From Campylobacter sputorum subsp. sputorum (GTDB taxonomy: Bacteria > Campylobacterota > Campylobacteria > Campylobacterales > Campylobacteraceae), in contig NZ_CP043427.1 of assembly GCF_008245005.1 (NCBI RefSeq), positions 1,302,001 to 1,366,000 of the forward strand: a stretch of 64,000 nucleotides of DNA. Direction: 5' to 3'. The position numbers were made by a program, and so were the translations under genes. Of the stretch, positions 56,731 to 64,000 are shown piece by piece (the first letter of the stretch is position 1; the number at the start of each line of letters is the position of its first letter). A model generated the notes under the pieces. The model searched no databases. It was not told where the DNA came from and saw only the letters and a list, made by a program, of their open reading frames with translations.

Positions 56731-57386
56731 ATAAACTCTTTAATTTTATCTAAATCCAACATAAACTCATCCATCTTGCTTGGATTTGTGATAATCCAGT
56801 AAGGCGAATATGTCGGCATCAATAAAGTGTTTTTAAATTTAAAAACACTTCCCCTTAAACTATCAAAATTTACACTCTCTCCAAAATCATTTGTTATAAG
56901 ATTAAAAGCTAAAGAGCCTAAAGTAACTATTATTTTTGGAGCTATTATATCAATTTCTTGCATAATGTATGGACTACACTTCTGAAAATACTCTATATTT
57001 GGCACTTCATCGCCACTTATTTTGCATTTTATGATATTTGAAAAATAAAATTCCCCATCCCCAATTGTTTTTTTTAAACAATCTAAAAAAAATTTTCCGC
57101 TTTTCCCACTAAAAAGCTCGCCCCTTAAATCATCTGCAATACTTGGGGAATCTGATACAAAAAAAACTTTAGCATTTTTTGAACCAAAAGAAAAAAGAGC
57201 ATTTTTTCTACTTTTACAAAGTGTGCATAAAGAGCAATTTAAAACTTGAGATTTTATATTTGATATACTATCAACATTTAAAAAAGAAGTCTTAATACTT
57301 CCATCTTTTAGCATATTTTCATTTATATACTTAAAGCCAAACGCCTTATAATAATACAACTTTCTAAGCATAGCTAATTTTTCCAT
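56727..57386 (-). CDS. Family 4-like uracil-DNA glycosylase homologue with degenerate active site
   Basis: The 219-aa protein keeps the Fe-S cysteine pattern of family 4 UDGs: CSLCTLC at 51-57, then Cys121 and Cys137 spaced by 15 residues within NIIKCKISGDEVPN and FQKCSPYI. However the catalytic motifs differ: the usual GExPGxxE is SDSPSIADD (about 79-86), and the usual HPS/HPA motif is PTYSPYWI (about 191-198), without the His. It may bind DNA or have lost base excision. It is the first gene of a two-gene unit with the periplasmic protein gene. Confidence 0.7.
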   Translation of the reverse strand: MEKLAMLRKLYYYKAFGFKYINENMLKDGSIKTSFLNVDSISNIKSQVLNCSLCTLCKSRKNALFSFGSKNAKVFFVSDSPSIADDLRGELFSGKSGKFFLDCLKKTIGDGEFYFSNIIKCKISGDEVPNIEYFQKCSPYIMQEIDIIAPKIIVTLGSLAFNLITNDFGESVNFDSLRGSVFKFKNTLLMPTYSPYWIITNPSKMDEFMLDLDKIKEFI

Positions 57387-57450
57387 AAGCTAGATTTTAT
57401 CAAAATAGCTTTAATTTTGTATAAAATATATAATTTTAAAAGCCAAAATT

Positions 57451-57459
57451 TGATATACT
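57451..57459 (+). promoter_or_regulatory. Extended -10 promoter for dapB-purF
   Basis: TGATATACT lies 30 bases before the dapB ATG, with AAGGAAAAATT as the ribosome binding site. Confidence 0.55.
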
Positions 57460-57488
57460 CTTTAACATATTTATTTTAAGGAAAAATT

Positions 57489-58250
57489 ATGATAAACATT
57501 GGTATCTACGGCGGTAGTGGAAAGATGGGGACAATGATTTTTGAATGCCTAAAAAATAACACTAAGGCAAAAGTTAGCTCTATTTACACTATAGAACCAC
57601 TAAATTATGAGCCAAAGTGCGTAATAACGGATGATTTTAAAACTTTTTTTGAAAATTGCGATGTTGTGATTGATTTTACAATAAAAGATGGTGCTATAAA
57701 TTTACTAAATTACGCAAGAACAAATCCAAAACCAATTTGTATGGGTACAACTGGACTTGGAGAAGATGGCGAAAACTTGCTTAAAACAGCAAGCAATATG
57801 ATGCCGATTTTATATGCTACAAATATGAGTTTAGGCGTAGCAATAACAAACAAACTAGCATATCTTGCCTCCAAAGCATTAAGAGATTTTGATATAGAAA
57901 TAACAGAAATGCATCATCATCATAAAAAAGACGCACCAAGCGGCACAGCACTAACACTTGCAAAAAGTGTAGCAAGTGCAAGAGATTTAAATTTAAAAGA
58001 TGTTATGGTTACAGGTAGAAACGGAATGGTTGGAGAAAGAAGCAAAGATGAGATAGCTGTTATGTCTTTAAGGGGCGGCGATATAGTTGGAAAACACACC
58101 ATTGGATTTTATAACGATGGTGAGTTTATAGAAATTTCTCATACAGCAACAAGTAGAGCGACATTTGCAAATGGTGCTATAAAAGCGGCACTTTGGGTAA
58201 GTGAGCAAAAAAATGGTCTTTATACCATAAATGATTGTTTGGGGATATAA
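57489..58250 (+). CDS. dapB: 4-hydroxy-tetrahydrodipicolinate reductase
   Basis: The 253-aa enzyme has the N-terminal nucleotide-binding [12 protein letters not shown] and the substrate/active-site signature [16 protein letters not shown] with the catalytic His-Lys pair. It performs the second step of the diaminopimelate/lysine branch, needed for murein. purF begins two bases after its stop. The dapB-purF order also occurs in C. jejuni (Cj0197c-Cj0196c, from memory). Confidence 0.97.
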   Translation: MINIGIYGGSGKMGTMIFECLKNNTKAKVSSIYTIEPLNYEPKCVITDDFKTFFENCDVVIDFTIKDGAINLLNYARTNPKPICMGTTGLGEDGENLLKTASNMMPILYATNMSLGVAITNKLAYLASKALRDFDIEITEMHHHHKKDAPSGTALTLAKSVASARDLNLKDVMVTGRNGMVGERSKDEIAVMSLRGGDIVGKHTIGFYNDGEFIEISHTATSRATFANGAIKAALWVSEQKNGLYTINDCLGI

Positions 58251-58252
58251 AT

Positions 58253-59593
58253 ATGTGTGCAATAGTTGGAGTGATAAACTCAAATCACGCATCAAAAACA
58301 GCCTATTACGCTCTTTTTGCTATGCAACATCGCGGTCAAGAGGCAACAGGTATTAGTGCAAACAATAACCATCACATAACTACCATAAAAAATAAAGGCT
58401 TAGTTACTGATGTTTTTAATCAAGAAAATATAAATAAATTAATTGGTAAAATGGCTATCGGACACAATAGATATAGCACTGCAGGAGGTGAATCTTATGC
58501 TGATGCACAGCCTGTGTTTGCAAACTATTCTTTGGGGGAAATTTCAATTGTGCATAATGGAAATTTAACAAACAAAGATGAAGTTAGAAATGCTCTTATT
58601 AACGAAGGTTCGATATTTCAATCACATATGGATACAGAAAACATACTTCATCTTATAGCAAGAAGTAAGGAAAACCATCTGCAAGAACGAATAGTTGAAG
58701 CTATAAATAAAATCGTAGGTGCATATTGTCTGCTTATAATGAGCAGATCAAAACTTTTTGCCATTAGAGATAGATACGGCGTTAGACCCCTTAGCATAGG
58801 AAGATTGAAAGATGGCGGATATATAGTAGCTAGCGAAACTTGTGCATTTGATTTAGTTGGAGCTAAATTTATAAGAGATGTAAAACCAGGGGAAATGATA
58901 ATCTTTGAAGAAGGATGTGATAAATTTAAAAGTATACAACTTTTTGAGGAAACAGATCCTAGAATATGTGCTTTTGAGTATATTTATTTTGCAAGACCAG
59001 ATAGCATGATAGATGGCAAAAATGTTTATGAAACAAGAATTAAACTTGGCAAAACACTTGCTAAAAAATCTAAAATTGACGCAGATCTTGTAATACCTGT
59101 CCCAGATAGTGGCGTTCCAGCTGCACTTGGATATTCTCAAGAAAGCGGCATAAGATTTGAAATGGCAATCGTTAGAAATCACTATGTCGGAAGAACATTT
59201 ATAGAGCCAACACAAGCTATGAGAAATTTAAAAGTAAAACTAAAGCTAAATCCTATGACTTCTGTTTTAAAAGATAAAAAAATTATAGTAATAGACGATA
59301 GTATAGTCAGAGGAACAACCTCTAAAAAGATAGTTGAACTTTTAAGACAAGCTGGAGCAAAAGAGATACATATGAGAATTGCTGCACCTGAGATAAAATT
59401 TCCAGATGTTTATGGCATAGATACACCTACAAAAGAAGAGTTGATAAGTGCAAATATGAGTAAAGATGAGGTCTGTAAATATATAGATGCAGATAGTTTG
59501 GAATTTTTAGAGATAGATGAACTAATAAATGCTTTAGGAAACGAGAGAAAATACTCGCTTTTAAGTTTTGATGGGAATTATTTTATAAAATAA
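58253..59593 (+). CDS. purF: Amidophosphoribosyltransferase
   Basis: The 446-aa enzyme starts MCAIVGVINS, placing the nucleophilic Cys directly after the initiator Met, which decides the start at 58253 after GGGGAT. It has the N-terminal glutaminase domain (MQHRGQEATGI, GHNRYSTAGG, VHNGNLTN) and the C-terminal phosphoribosyltransferase domain with the PRPP loop VIDDSIVRGTTSKK. It commits PRPP to purine synthesis. With purL, purH and purU in the window, purine genes are dispersed as in other campylobacters. Confidence 0.97.
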   Translation: MCAIVGVINSNHASKTAYYALFAMQHRGQEATGISANNNHHITTIKNKGLVTDVFNQENINKLIGKMAIGHNRYSTAGGESYADAQPVFANYSLGEISIVHNGNLTNKDEVRNALINEGSIFQSHMDTENILHLIARSKENHLQERIVEAINKIVGAYCLLIMSRSKLFAIRDRYGVRPLSIGRLKDGGYIVASETCAFDLVGAKFIRDVKPGEMIIFEEGCDKFKSIQLFEETDPRICAFEYIYFARPDSMIDGKNVYETRIKLGKTLAKKSKIDADLVIPVPDSGVPAALGYSQESGIRFEMAIVRNHYVGRTFIEPTQAMRNLKVKLKLNPMTSVLKDKKIIVIDDSIVRGTTSKKIVELLRQAGAKEIHMRIAAPEIKFPDVYGIDTPTKEELISANMSKDEVCKYIDADSLEFLEIDELINALGNERKYSLLSFDGNYFIK

Positions 59594-59604
59594 GGGAAAC
59601 CGAT

Positions 59605-60165
59605 ATGAAAAAGACTATTTATTTGTTTTTTTTATTACTATTTTTTACAGCTTGTGCATCGACAACCCCTACTGTGCATTTAAAAACTACTGAGCCTTTA
59701 ATAATAACACAAAAACCTGAGGGTAAAAAAGTTTATATTAAATTTAATAATTCTATAAATGTTGAAAACAATATAACAAAAAACATAGAATACACGCTGC
59801 AAAACAATGGATATGAGATATCGCAAGATCCAACTAGTAGTGATTATGCAATTTATGGCGATTTAACTGACTTTAAAAGGATATATGTAAAAGATCCAAA
59901 TGTTTATATGGGTTTTGGTTTTGGTATGAGGAGATTTTATGGTGGTTTCGGACATTTTTATGATTATGACAATCCATATGAGTATAACGATACAAGCTAC
60001 ATTTATGAAGCACAAGTTTCTTTACTTATAAAACTAAAAAATTTACGGGATTACTCAACAAATTTAAATTTACAAAGCGATAGAGGTGTATACTCAACAA
60101 GCACGATAATGGCTAAATTTGCAGATAAGATAAGCAATCAGATACTTCATTTCCTAGAATTTTAA
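59605..60165 (+). CDS. TraT-like outer-membrane lipoprotein
   Basis: The 186-aa protein has a lipoprotein signal (FFLLLFFTAC, lipid-modified Cys at 18). A TraT-family region follows (KKVYIKFNNSINVENNITKN, LQNNGYEISQDPTSSDYAIYGDLTDFKR), then a Gly/Phe/Tyr-rich centre. TraT proteins are surface lipoproteins linked to complement resistance or surface exclusion on plasmids; chromosomal homologues in Campylobacter have unknown roles. It shares a stop/start overlap with a shorter paralogue next door. Confidence 0.72.
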   Translation: MKKTIYLFFLLLFFTACASTTPTVHLKTTEPLIITQKPEGKKVYIKFNNSINVENNITKNIEYTLQNNGYEISQDPTSSDYAIYGDLTDFKRIYVKDPNVYMGFGFGMRRFYGGFGHFYDYDNPYEYNDTSYIYEAQVSLLIKLKNLRDYSTNLNLQSDRGVYSTSTIMAKFADKISNQILHFLEF

Positions 60166-60746
60166 TGCTAAAAATTTGCTTTATTGTATTATTTGTATTT
60201 TCTAGTTTAATTGGATCCGAGATTATTTATACAAATAAATTTGATATCGACATTATCCCAAAAAACAGAAATTTCAACATTAAATTTGATAATTATAGCG
60301 GAACTTTTAGCTCTCTTGATAAAAAAATAATACAAGCCTTACAAAACAATGGACTTACTCTATCAAATGAAAATAATTCTAGCATAGATATAAAACTTAC
60401 TATAAATTACTTTAAACAAACACCGATACCAAAAACAAGCGGAGGATATGTAAATGTTGGCATTGGATTTGGTAATCACGGATATAGACAAAAGGAGATA
60501 GAAGTTGGATATGTTTTGGGTAATATAACAAAAAACGATAATTTTGATACATCATTTAGTAACTTATATGAAGCTAGCTCAAGTTTGCTTATACAAATTA
60601 AAAATAACAATGATAAATCAAAAACTTTCACCACAAATTTAGACTACTCAAGCAACTATAATGACACTAAAGAAGCTATGAATGATTTTGAGGATTTAAT
60701 ATCAAAAGAGATATCAAAACTTCTTTTTATACCTATTTCTCATTAA
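60165..60746 (+). CDS. TraT-like exported protein without lipobox (paralogue)
   Basis: The 193-aa product has a signal peptide (ICFIVLFVFSSLIGS) but no lipobox Cys. It has the same layout as its neighbour: a strand-rich stretch (FNIKFDNYSGTFSSLDKKI), IIQALQNNGLTLSNENNSS, then a Gly-rich centre (YVNVGIGFGNHGYRQK) and a final strand region. It is coupled by TAATG to the lipoprotein gene and its 3' end overlaps convergent recN by 14 bases. It is probably a periplasmic or surface partner of the lipoprotein. Confidence 0.65.
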   Translation: MLKICFIVLFVFSSLIGSEIIYTNKFDIDIIPKNRNFNIKFDNYSGTFSSLDKKIIQALQNNGLTLSNENNSSIDIKLTINYFKQTPIPKTSGGYVNVGIGFGNHGYRQKEIEVGYVLGNITKNDNFDTSFSNLYEASSSLLIQIKNNNDKSKTFTTNLDYSSNYNDTKEAMNDFEDLISKEISKLLFIPISH

Positions 60747-62259
60747 GCATTTTTGCAGCAAAATCCATAGCTTCTTTGCTTATATTTTCGCCACTTATCA
60801 TTCTAGCTAACTCTTTTGCTTTTTCATCGTCTTTTATCTCATAAACGCTTGAAATTTCGCCATTTTTTTCTACAACAAAATGTGTATCTGCTCTGCTTGA
60901 AAGTTGCGGCTGATGAGAGATTGCAAAAATCTGATAAAAACAAGATAGCTCATTTAGCACATTTGCTATACTCATAGCTTCTTTTCCGCTTAAATTTGCA
61001 TCTATTTCATCAAGCAAAATAACACCATCTCCTTTTTTTGTAACAACACATCTAAGAGCAATAAAGGCAAGCCTTAAACGATTTGTTTCACCGCTACTAA
61101 GCTTTTTTATATCAACCCCGCTATGCTCTATCAAAACTTCATCTAATCCGCTATCATCAAGCTCTTTTTGCTCTATACTTACGCTAACTTCATTCATATA
61201 AAGCTTTGATAAAAAATCATTTAAAACACTTACAAACTCATCTAAACTAGATTTTCTAGCTTTAGAAATTTGCAATGCCAACTCATCAACTACATTTTTT
61301 GCACTCTTTAATTTTTTTTGAAGATTTTCTTTTTCAAAGCTAATATCTTCATAATGAGCCAACTCTTGTTTTCGCTTTTCAAGCACATTTAAAGCTTCTT
61401 CTATACTTCCATATCTGCGATTTAAAGAGCTTAATAACTCAATCCTATCTAAAATATGCTCTATATCAATATCATCAAGTTCATTTAAATTTAAACTCTC
61501 TTTAATATTTCTAAGTTCATTCATACTATCTTCAAAAAACGCACTATCTTTATCGCTTAATCTAAGCGCTTCAACAACAGCACTTTCGTAATTAAAAATA
61601 TTCTCAGCCTTGTTCCAAAACTCTATTATCTTATCTTTTTTACTAAGCTTTTTTTTGATTTCCATAAGCTCATCATATTCGCCTATTTTTGGCGAAATTT
61701 CATCTATCTTAGATATCTCAAATTTAGCAAACTCTTTTAACTCTTCTATTTTACTTTCTTCAAGTTCTATCTTGTTTAACTCTTTTAAAATTTTTGAATA
61801 CTCTTCGTAATTTACTTTAAAATTTGCTAGAATTTCTTTGTATTTTAAGTCTTTTTTTATACAAATAGTGTCTAACACTTCAAGCAATTTATCATTTTCA
61901 AATTCGCCATTTTCTTTCGCATTTAGATATTTTATATGTTCTTTTGCAATGCTAGCTACATTTTTTTTTGAAACAAGTTGTGAGTTTATGAAAAATCTCA
62001 CGCTTTTATCTTTTAACATCTTAAAAGAGTTTATTTCATCATTTTCTAATCCAAACTCCATCATATCAAATTTATAATCAACATTTGCTTCAGCTAATTT
62101 TGCTTCACTATCTTTTAGACCAAATACACCTAAAAATGCGTTAAAAAGCACGGACTTTCCAGCACCGCTTACGCCTGTAAAAACATTTAAACCACTACTA
62201 AATTTAAGATCAACTTCATTAAATGTTAAACAATCTTTTATATACAATCTCTCAATCAT
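60733..62259 (-). CDS. recN: DNA repair protein RecN
   Basis: The 508-aa SMC-like ATPase has an N-terminal Walker A (GVSGAGKSVLFNAFLG), two long coiled-coil stretches (about residues 130-340), and the C-terminal ABC signature KKLSSGETNRLRLAFIALR followed by Walker B VILLDEIDANLSG. RecN aids double-strand break repair by holding DNA ends. It overlaps nadK by eight bases, so both share an upstream minus-strand promoter. Confidence 0.94.
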   Translation of the reverse strand: MIERLYIKDCLTFNEVDLKFSSGLNVFTGVSGAGKSVLFNAFLGVFGLKDSEAKLAEANVDYKFDMMEFGLENDEINSFKMLKDKSVRFFINSQLVSKKNVASIAKEHIKYLNAKENGEFENDKLLEVLDTICIKKDLKYKEILANFKVNYEEYSKILKELNKIELEESKIEELKEFAKFEISKIDEISPKIGEYDELMEIKKKLSKKDKIIEFWNKAENIFNYESAVVEALRLSDKDSAFFEDSMNELRNIKESLNLNELDDIDIEHILDRIELLSSLNRRYGSIEEALNVLEKRKQELAHYEDISFEKENLQKKLKSAKNVVDELALQISKARKSSLDEFVSVLNDFLSKLYMNEVSVSIEQKELDDSGLDEVLIEHSGVDIKKLSSGETNRLRLAFIALRCVVTKKGDGVILLDEIDANLSGKEAMSIANVLNELSCFYQIFAISHQPQLSSRADTHFVVEKNGEISSVYEIKDDEKAKELARMISGENISKEAMDFAAKMLNEK

Positions 62260-63121
62260 TATGACCCCATCTTAGCTTTTCTTTTAAAATGTCAAAATAA
62301 TCAGCTTTAACGCTTTTTATCAAATTTACTCTTTTATCACTTAATTTTACACTAACCTCATCATAATCACTCATCTCATAAACATCTTGTCCATCTATTA
62401 CAACAACGACATTATCTCTACTTTTAAACGAAATTTCTGCTTCTTTTGGAAGTATCAAAGAGCGTTGGGTTAGCGAGTGAGAACATATTGGCGTGATACT
62501 AAAAACATTGCAAAGTGGATAAATTATAGATCCTCCTGCACTCATATTATAAGCAGTTGAGCCTATGGGAGAACTTACGATAACGCCATCGCCAAAATAT
62601 GAATTAAAATGTTTATCGTGCAAAAAAGCATCGATTTTTGCTATAGATTTTATCTTTGAGCGAACCAAAACTACATCATTAAATGCAATTTTATTTAGAA
62701 TTTTTTCATCTTTTTTTAAATTAATATCAAGTAAATATGGACGCTGAACTTCAAATTTACCATCAAAAAAATCAGCAAAAAATTCTTTTGTATTTGCCAT
62801 ATTAACATCTGTTAAGAATCCTAAATTTCCAGCATAAATTCCTATAATTGGAGTATTAAAATCTACTATTTTTCTACAAACGCCAAGTAGTGTGCCATCG
62901 CCACCAAGGGAGATTATCATATCGCAAGTTTTAGCTAGTTTTAATAAGCTTTGTCCTTTTAAATTTAATAATTTTGCGCTCTCGGTTTCAAGTATAGTAT
63001 TTACACCATATAAATTTAAAATTTGTGAAATATGATTTATATTTTGTTTTATATCTTCATGATTTTTTGCAACAATGCCAATATTTTTTATATTTTTATG
63101 ATTAATTTTTTCTTTTTCCAT
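62252..63121 (-). CDS. nadK: NAD kinase
   Basis: The 289-aa enzyme has the NAD kinase signature SLGGDGTLLGVCR with the catalytic Asp, GNLGFLTDV, and the beta-sandwich segments SSPIGSTAYNMSAGGSI and ITPICSHSLTQRSLILP. It phosphorylates NAD to NADP. It precedes recN on the minus strand and diverges from aspS, matching the C. jejuni order nadK-recN near aspS. Confidence 0.95.
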   Translation of the reverse strand: MEKEKINHKNIKNIGIVAKNHEDIKQNINHISQILNLYGVNTILETESAKLLNLKGQSLLKLAKTCDMIISLGGDGTLLGVCRKIVDFNTPIIGIYAGNLGFLTDVNMANTKEFFADFFDGKFEVQRPYLLDINLKKDEKILNKIAFNDVVLVRSKIKSIAKIDAFLHDKHFNSYFGDGVIVSSPIGSTAYNMSAGGSIIYPLCNVFSITPICSHSLTQRSLILPKEAEISFKSRDNVVVVIDGQDVYEMSDYDEVSVKLSDKRVNLIKSVKADYFDILKEKLRWGHND

Positions 63122-63178
63122 AAAATCAATTTTAACATAAAAATTTATAAACTTATCTAAGTAAAAGCAAAGTTTTAA

Positions 63179-63184
63179 TATAAT
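63179..63184 (+). promoter_or_regulatory. -10 box for aspS
   Basis: TATAAT lies 33 bases before the aspS ATG with AAAAAGGAATC as the ribosome binding site. Confidence 0.55.
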
Positions 63185-63216
63185 AACTAGTTTTATAAAA
63201 TAAAAAGGAATCTTAA

Positions 63217-64000
63217 TGAGAAGTCATTATTGTACCGATTTATCAAGAGATGACATCGGAAAAGAGGTCGATGTTTGCGGTTGGGTAAATTCATACCGTG
63301 ATCATGGCGGAGTTATCTTTATAGATTTAAGAGATAGAAGCGGACTTTTGCAGCTTGTTTGCGATCCAGCAGATAGTAAAGAATCTTACGAAATAGCAAA
63401 TAGTGTTAGAAATGAGTTTGTTTTAAGAGCAAAAGGAAAAGTTAGAGCAAGAGGCGAAGGGTTGGCAAATCCGAAGCTAAAAACAGGTGAAATAGAAGTT
63501 ATAGTAACTAAACTTATAGTCGAAAATCCAAGTGCGCCACTTCCGTTTGTTATAGGAGATAGCAATGTCGGAGAAGAAACAAGGCTTAAATACAGATTTT
63601 TAGATCTTAGAACGACTGAGAGTTTTAATAAATTTAAAATGCGTTCAAGTGCTGCAATAGCTGCAAGAAATTCTCTTGATAGACTTGGTTTTGTAGAAGT
63701 TGAAACACCGATATTAACTCGTGCTACGCCAGAAGGTGCGAGAGATTACCTTGTTCCAAGCAGAGTTCATCCAGGTGAGTTTTATGCACTTCCGCAAAGT
63801 CCGCAACTTTTCAAACAGCTTTTAATGTGTTCTGGGTTTGATAAATATTTTCAAATAGCAAAATGTTTTAGAGATGAGGATTTAAGGGCAGATCGTCAGC
63901 CTGAATTTACTCAAATAGACATAGAAATGAGCTTTAATACACAAGAAGATGTAATGAAAGTTGGCGAAGCTGTTTTAAAAGATATATTCAAATCATGTGG
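63217..64000 (+). CDS. aspS: Aspartyl-tRNA synthetase, partial (3' end outside window)
   Basis: The first 261 codons encode a class IIb aspartyl-tRNA synthetase. The N-terminal OB-fold anticodon-binding domain contains [24 protein letters not shown]. Class II motif 2 ([23 protein letters not shown]) and [24 protein letters not shown] follow. In epsilonproteobacteria this enzyme is usually non-discriminating (Asp/Asn), with GatCAB correcting Asn-tRNA. It runs off the right edge of the window. Confidence 0.95.

Overview
The window is chromosomal DNA from a low-GC campylobacterium, most likely a Campylobacter species; I cannot name the species. The evidence is strong A+T bias, CiaB and CiaD-like genes, flagellar rod genes behind a sigma-54 promoter, an epsilonproteobacterial-type malate:quinone oxidoreductase, TsdA, CydAB with a DUF4492 protein, and gene orders recalled from C. 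jejuni (rpmH-rnpA-yidD-yidC-jag-mnmE-purL-dnaJ-like-purH; priA-pseudopilin-two small genes-uvrB; ciaD-cca-purU; dapB-purF; recN-nadK-aspS). I saw no rRNA, tRNA, CRISPR array, insertion sequence or phase-variable poly-G tract.

Layout. 1-3.3 kb (minus): hisH-like, pglF-type and pglE-type genes for amino-sugar synthesis. 3.4-5.8 kb (minus): an exported superoxide-reductase-like protein, a small membrane protein, flgG and flgF. 5.9-10.5 kb (plus): the overlapping rpmH-rnpA-yidD-yidC-jag-mnmE cluster (ribosome, RNase P, membrane insertion, tRNA modification). 10.5-17.8 kb (plus): purL and a TerB/J-domain protein, then a DpnII-type restriction-modification module of three overlapping genes, then purH. 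17.8-24.9 kb (minus): a broken chemoreceptor, a NUDIX hydrolase, mgtE, an M23 peptidase, priA, a pseudopilin and two small proteins. 24.9-37.9 kb (plus): uvrB, ppk, a LysE-type exporter, leuD-leuB, a ciaD-like pair, cca, purU, trmL, a secreted nuclease-like protein, a tiny membrane protein and glyS.

38-41.3 kb (minus) is a respiratory operon: fccA-type flavoprotein with a Tat signal, a tetraheme cytochrome c with a frameshift, a NapC/NirT-type quinol dehydrogenase and an atypical response regulator. 42-46.8 kb: pyk, mqo and a divergent DASS carboxylate transporter. 46.8-49.8 kb (minus): a bd-type oxidase operon (DUF4492, cydA, cydB and a CydX-like small protein). 49.9-55.5 kb: ciaB, a YcxB-like protein, tsdA with an 8-bp tandem repeat at its promoter, a FlxA-like gene behind a sigma-28-like promoter, a split ThrE/YjjPB-type exporter and ybgC. 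55.5-64 kb: a periplasmic protein, a degenerate UDG-like protein, dapB, purF, two TraT-like proteins, recN, nadK and the start of aspS.

The main accessory signals are the restriction-modification insertion in the purine operon, the two disrupted genes (chemoreceptor and tetraheme cytochrome), the superoxide-reductase-like protein with a changed ligand loop, and several genes too short for routine annotation (3954-4127, 35704-35853, 46823-46942). I did not find a convincing wholly new multi-gene system.
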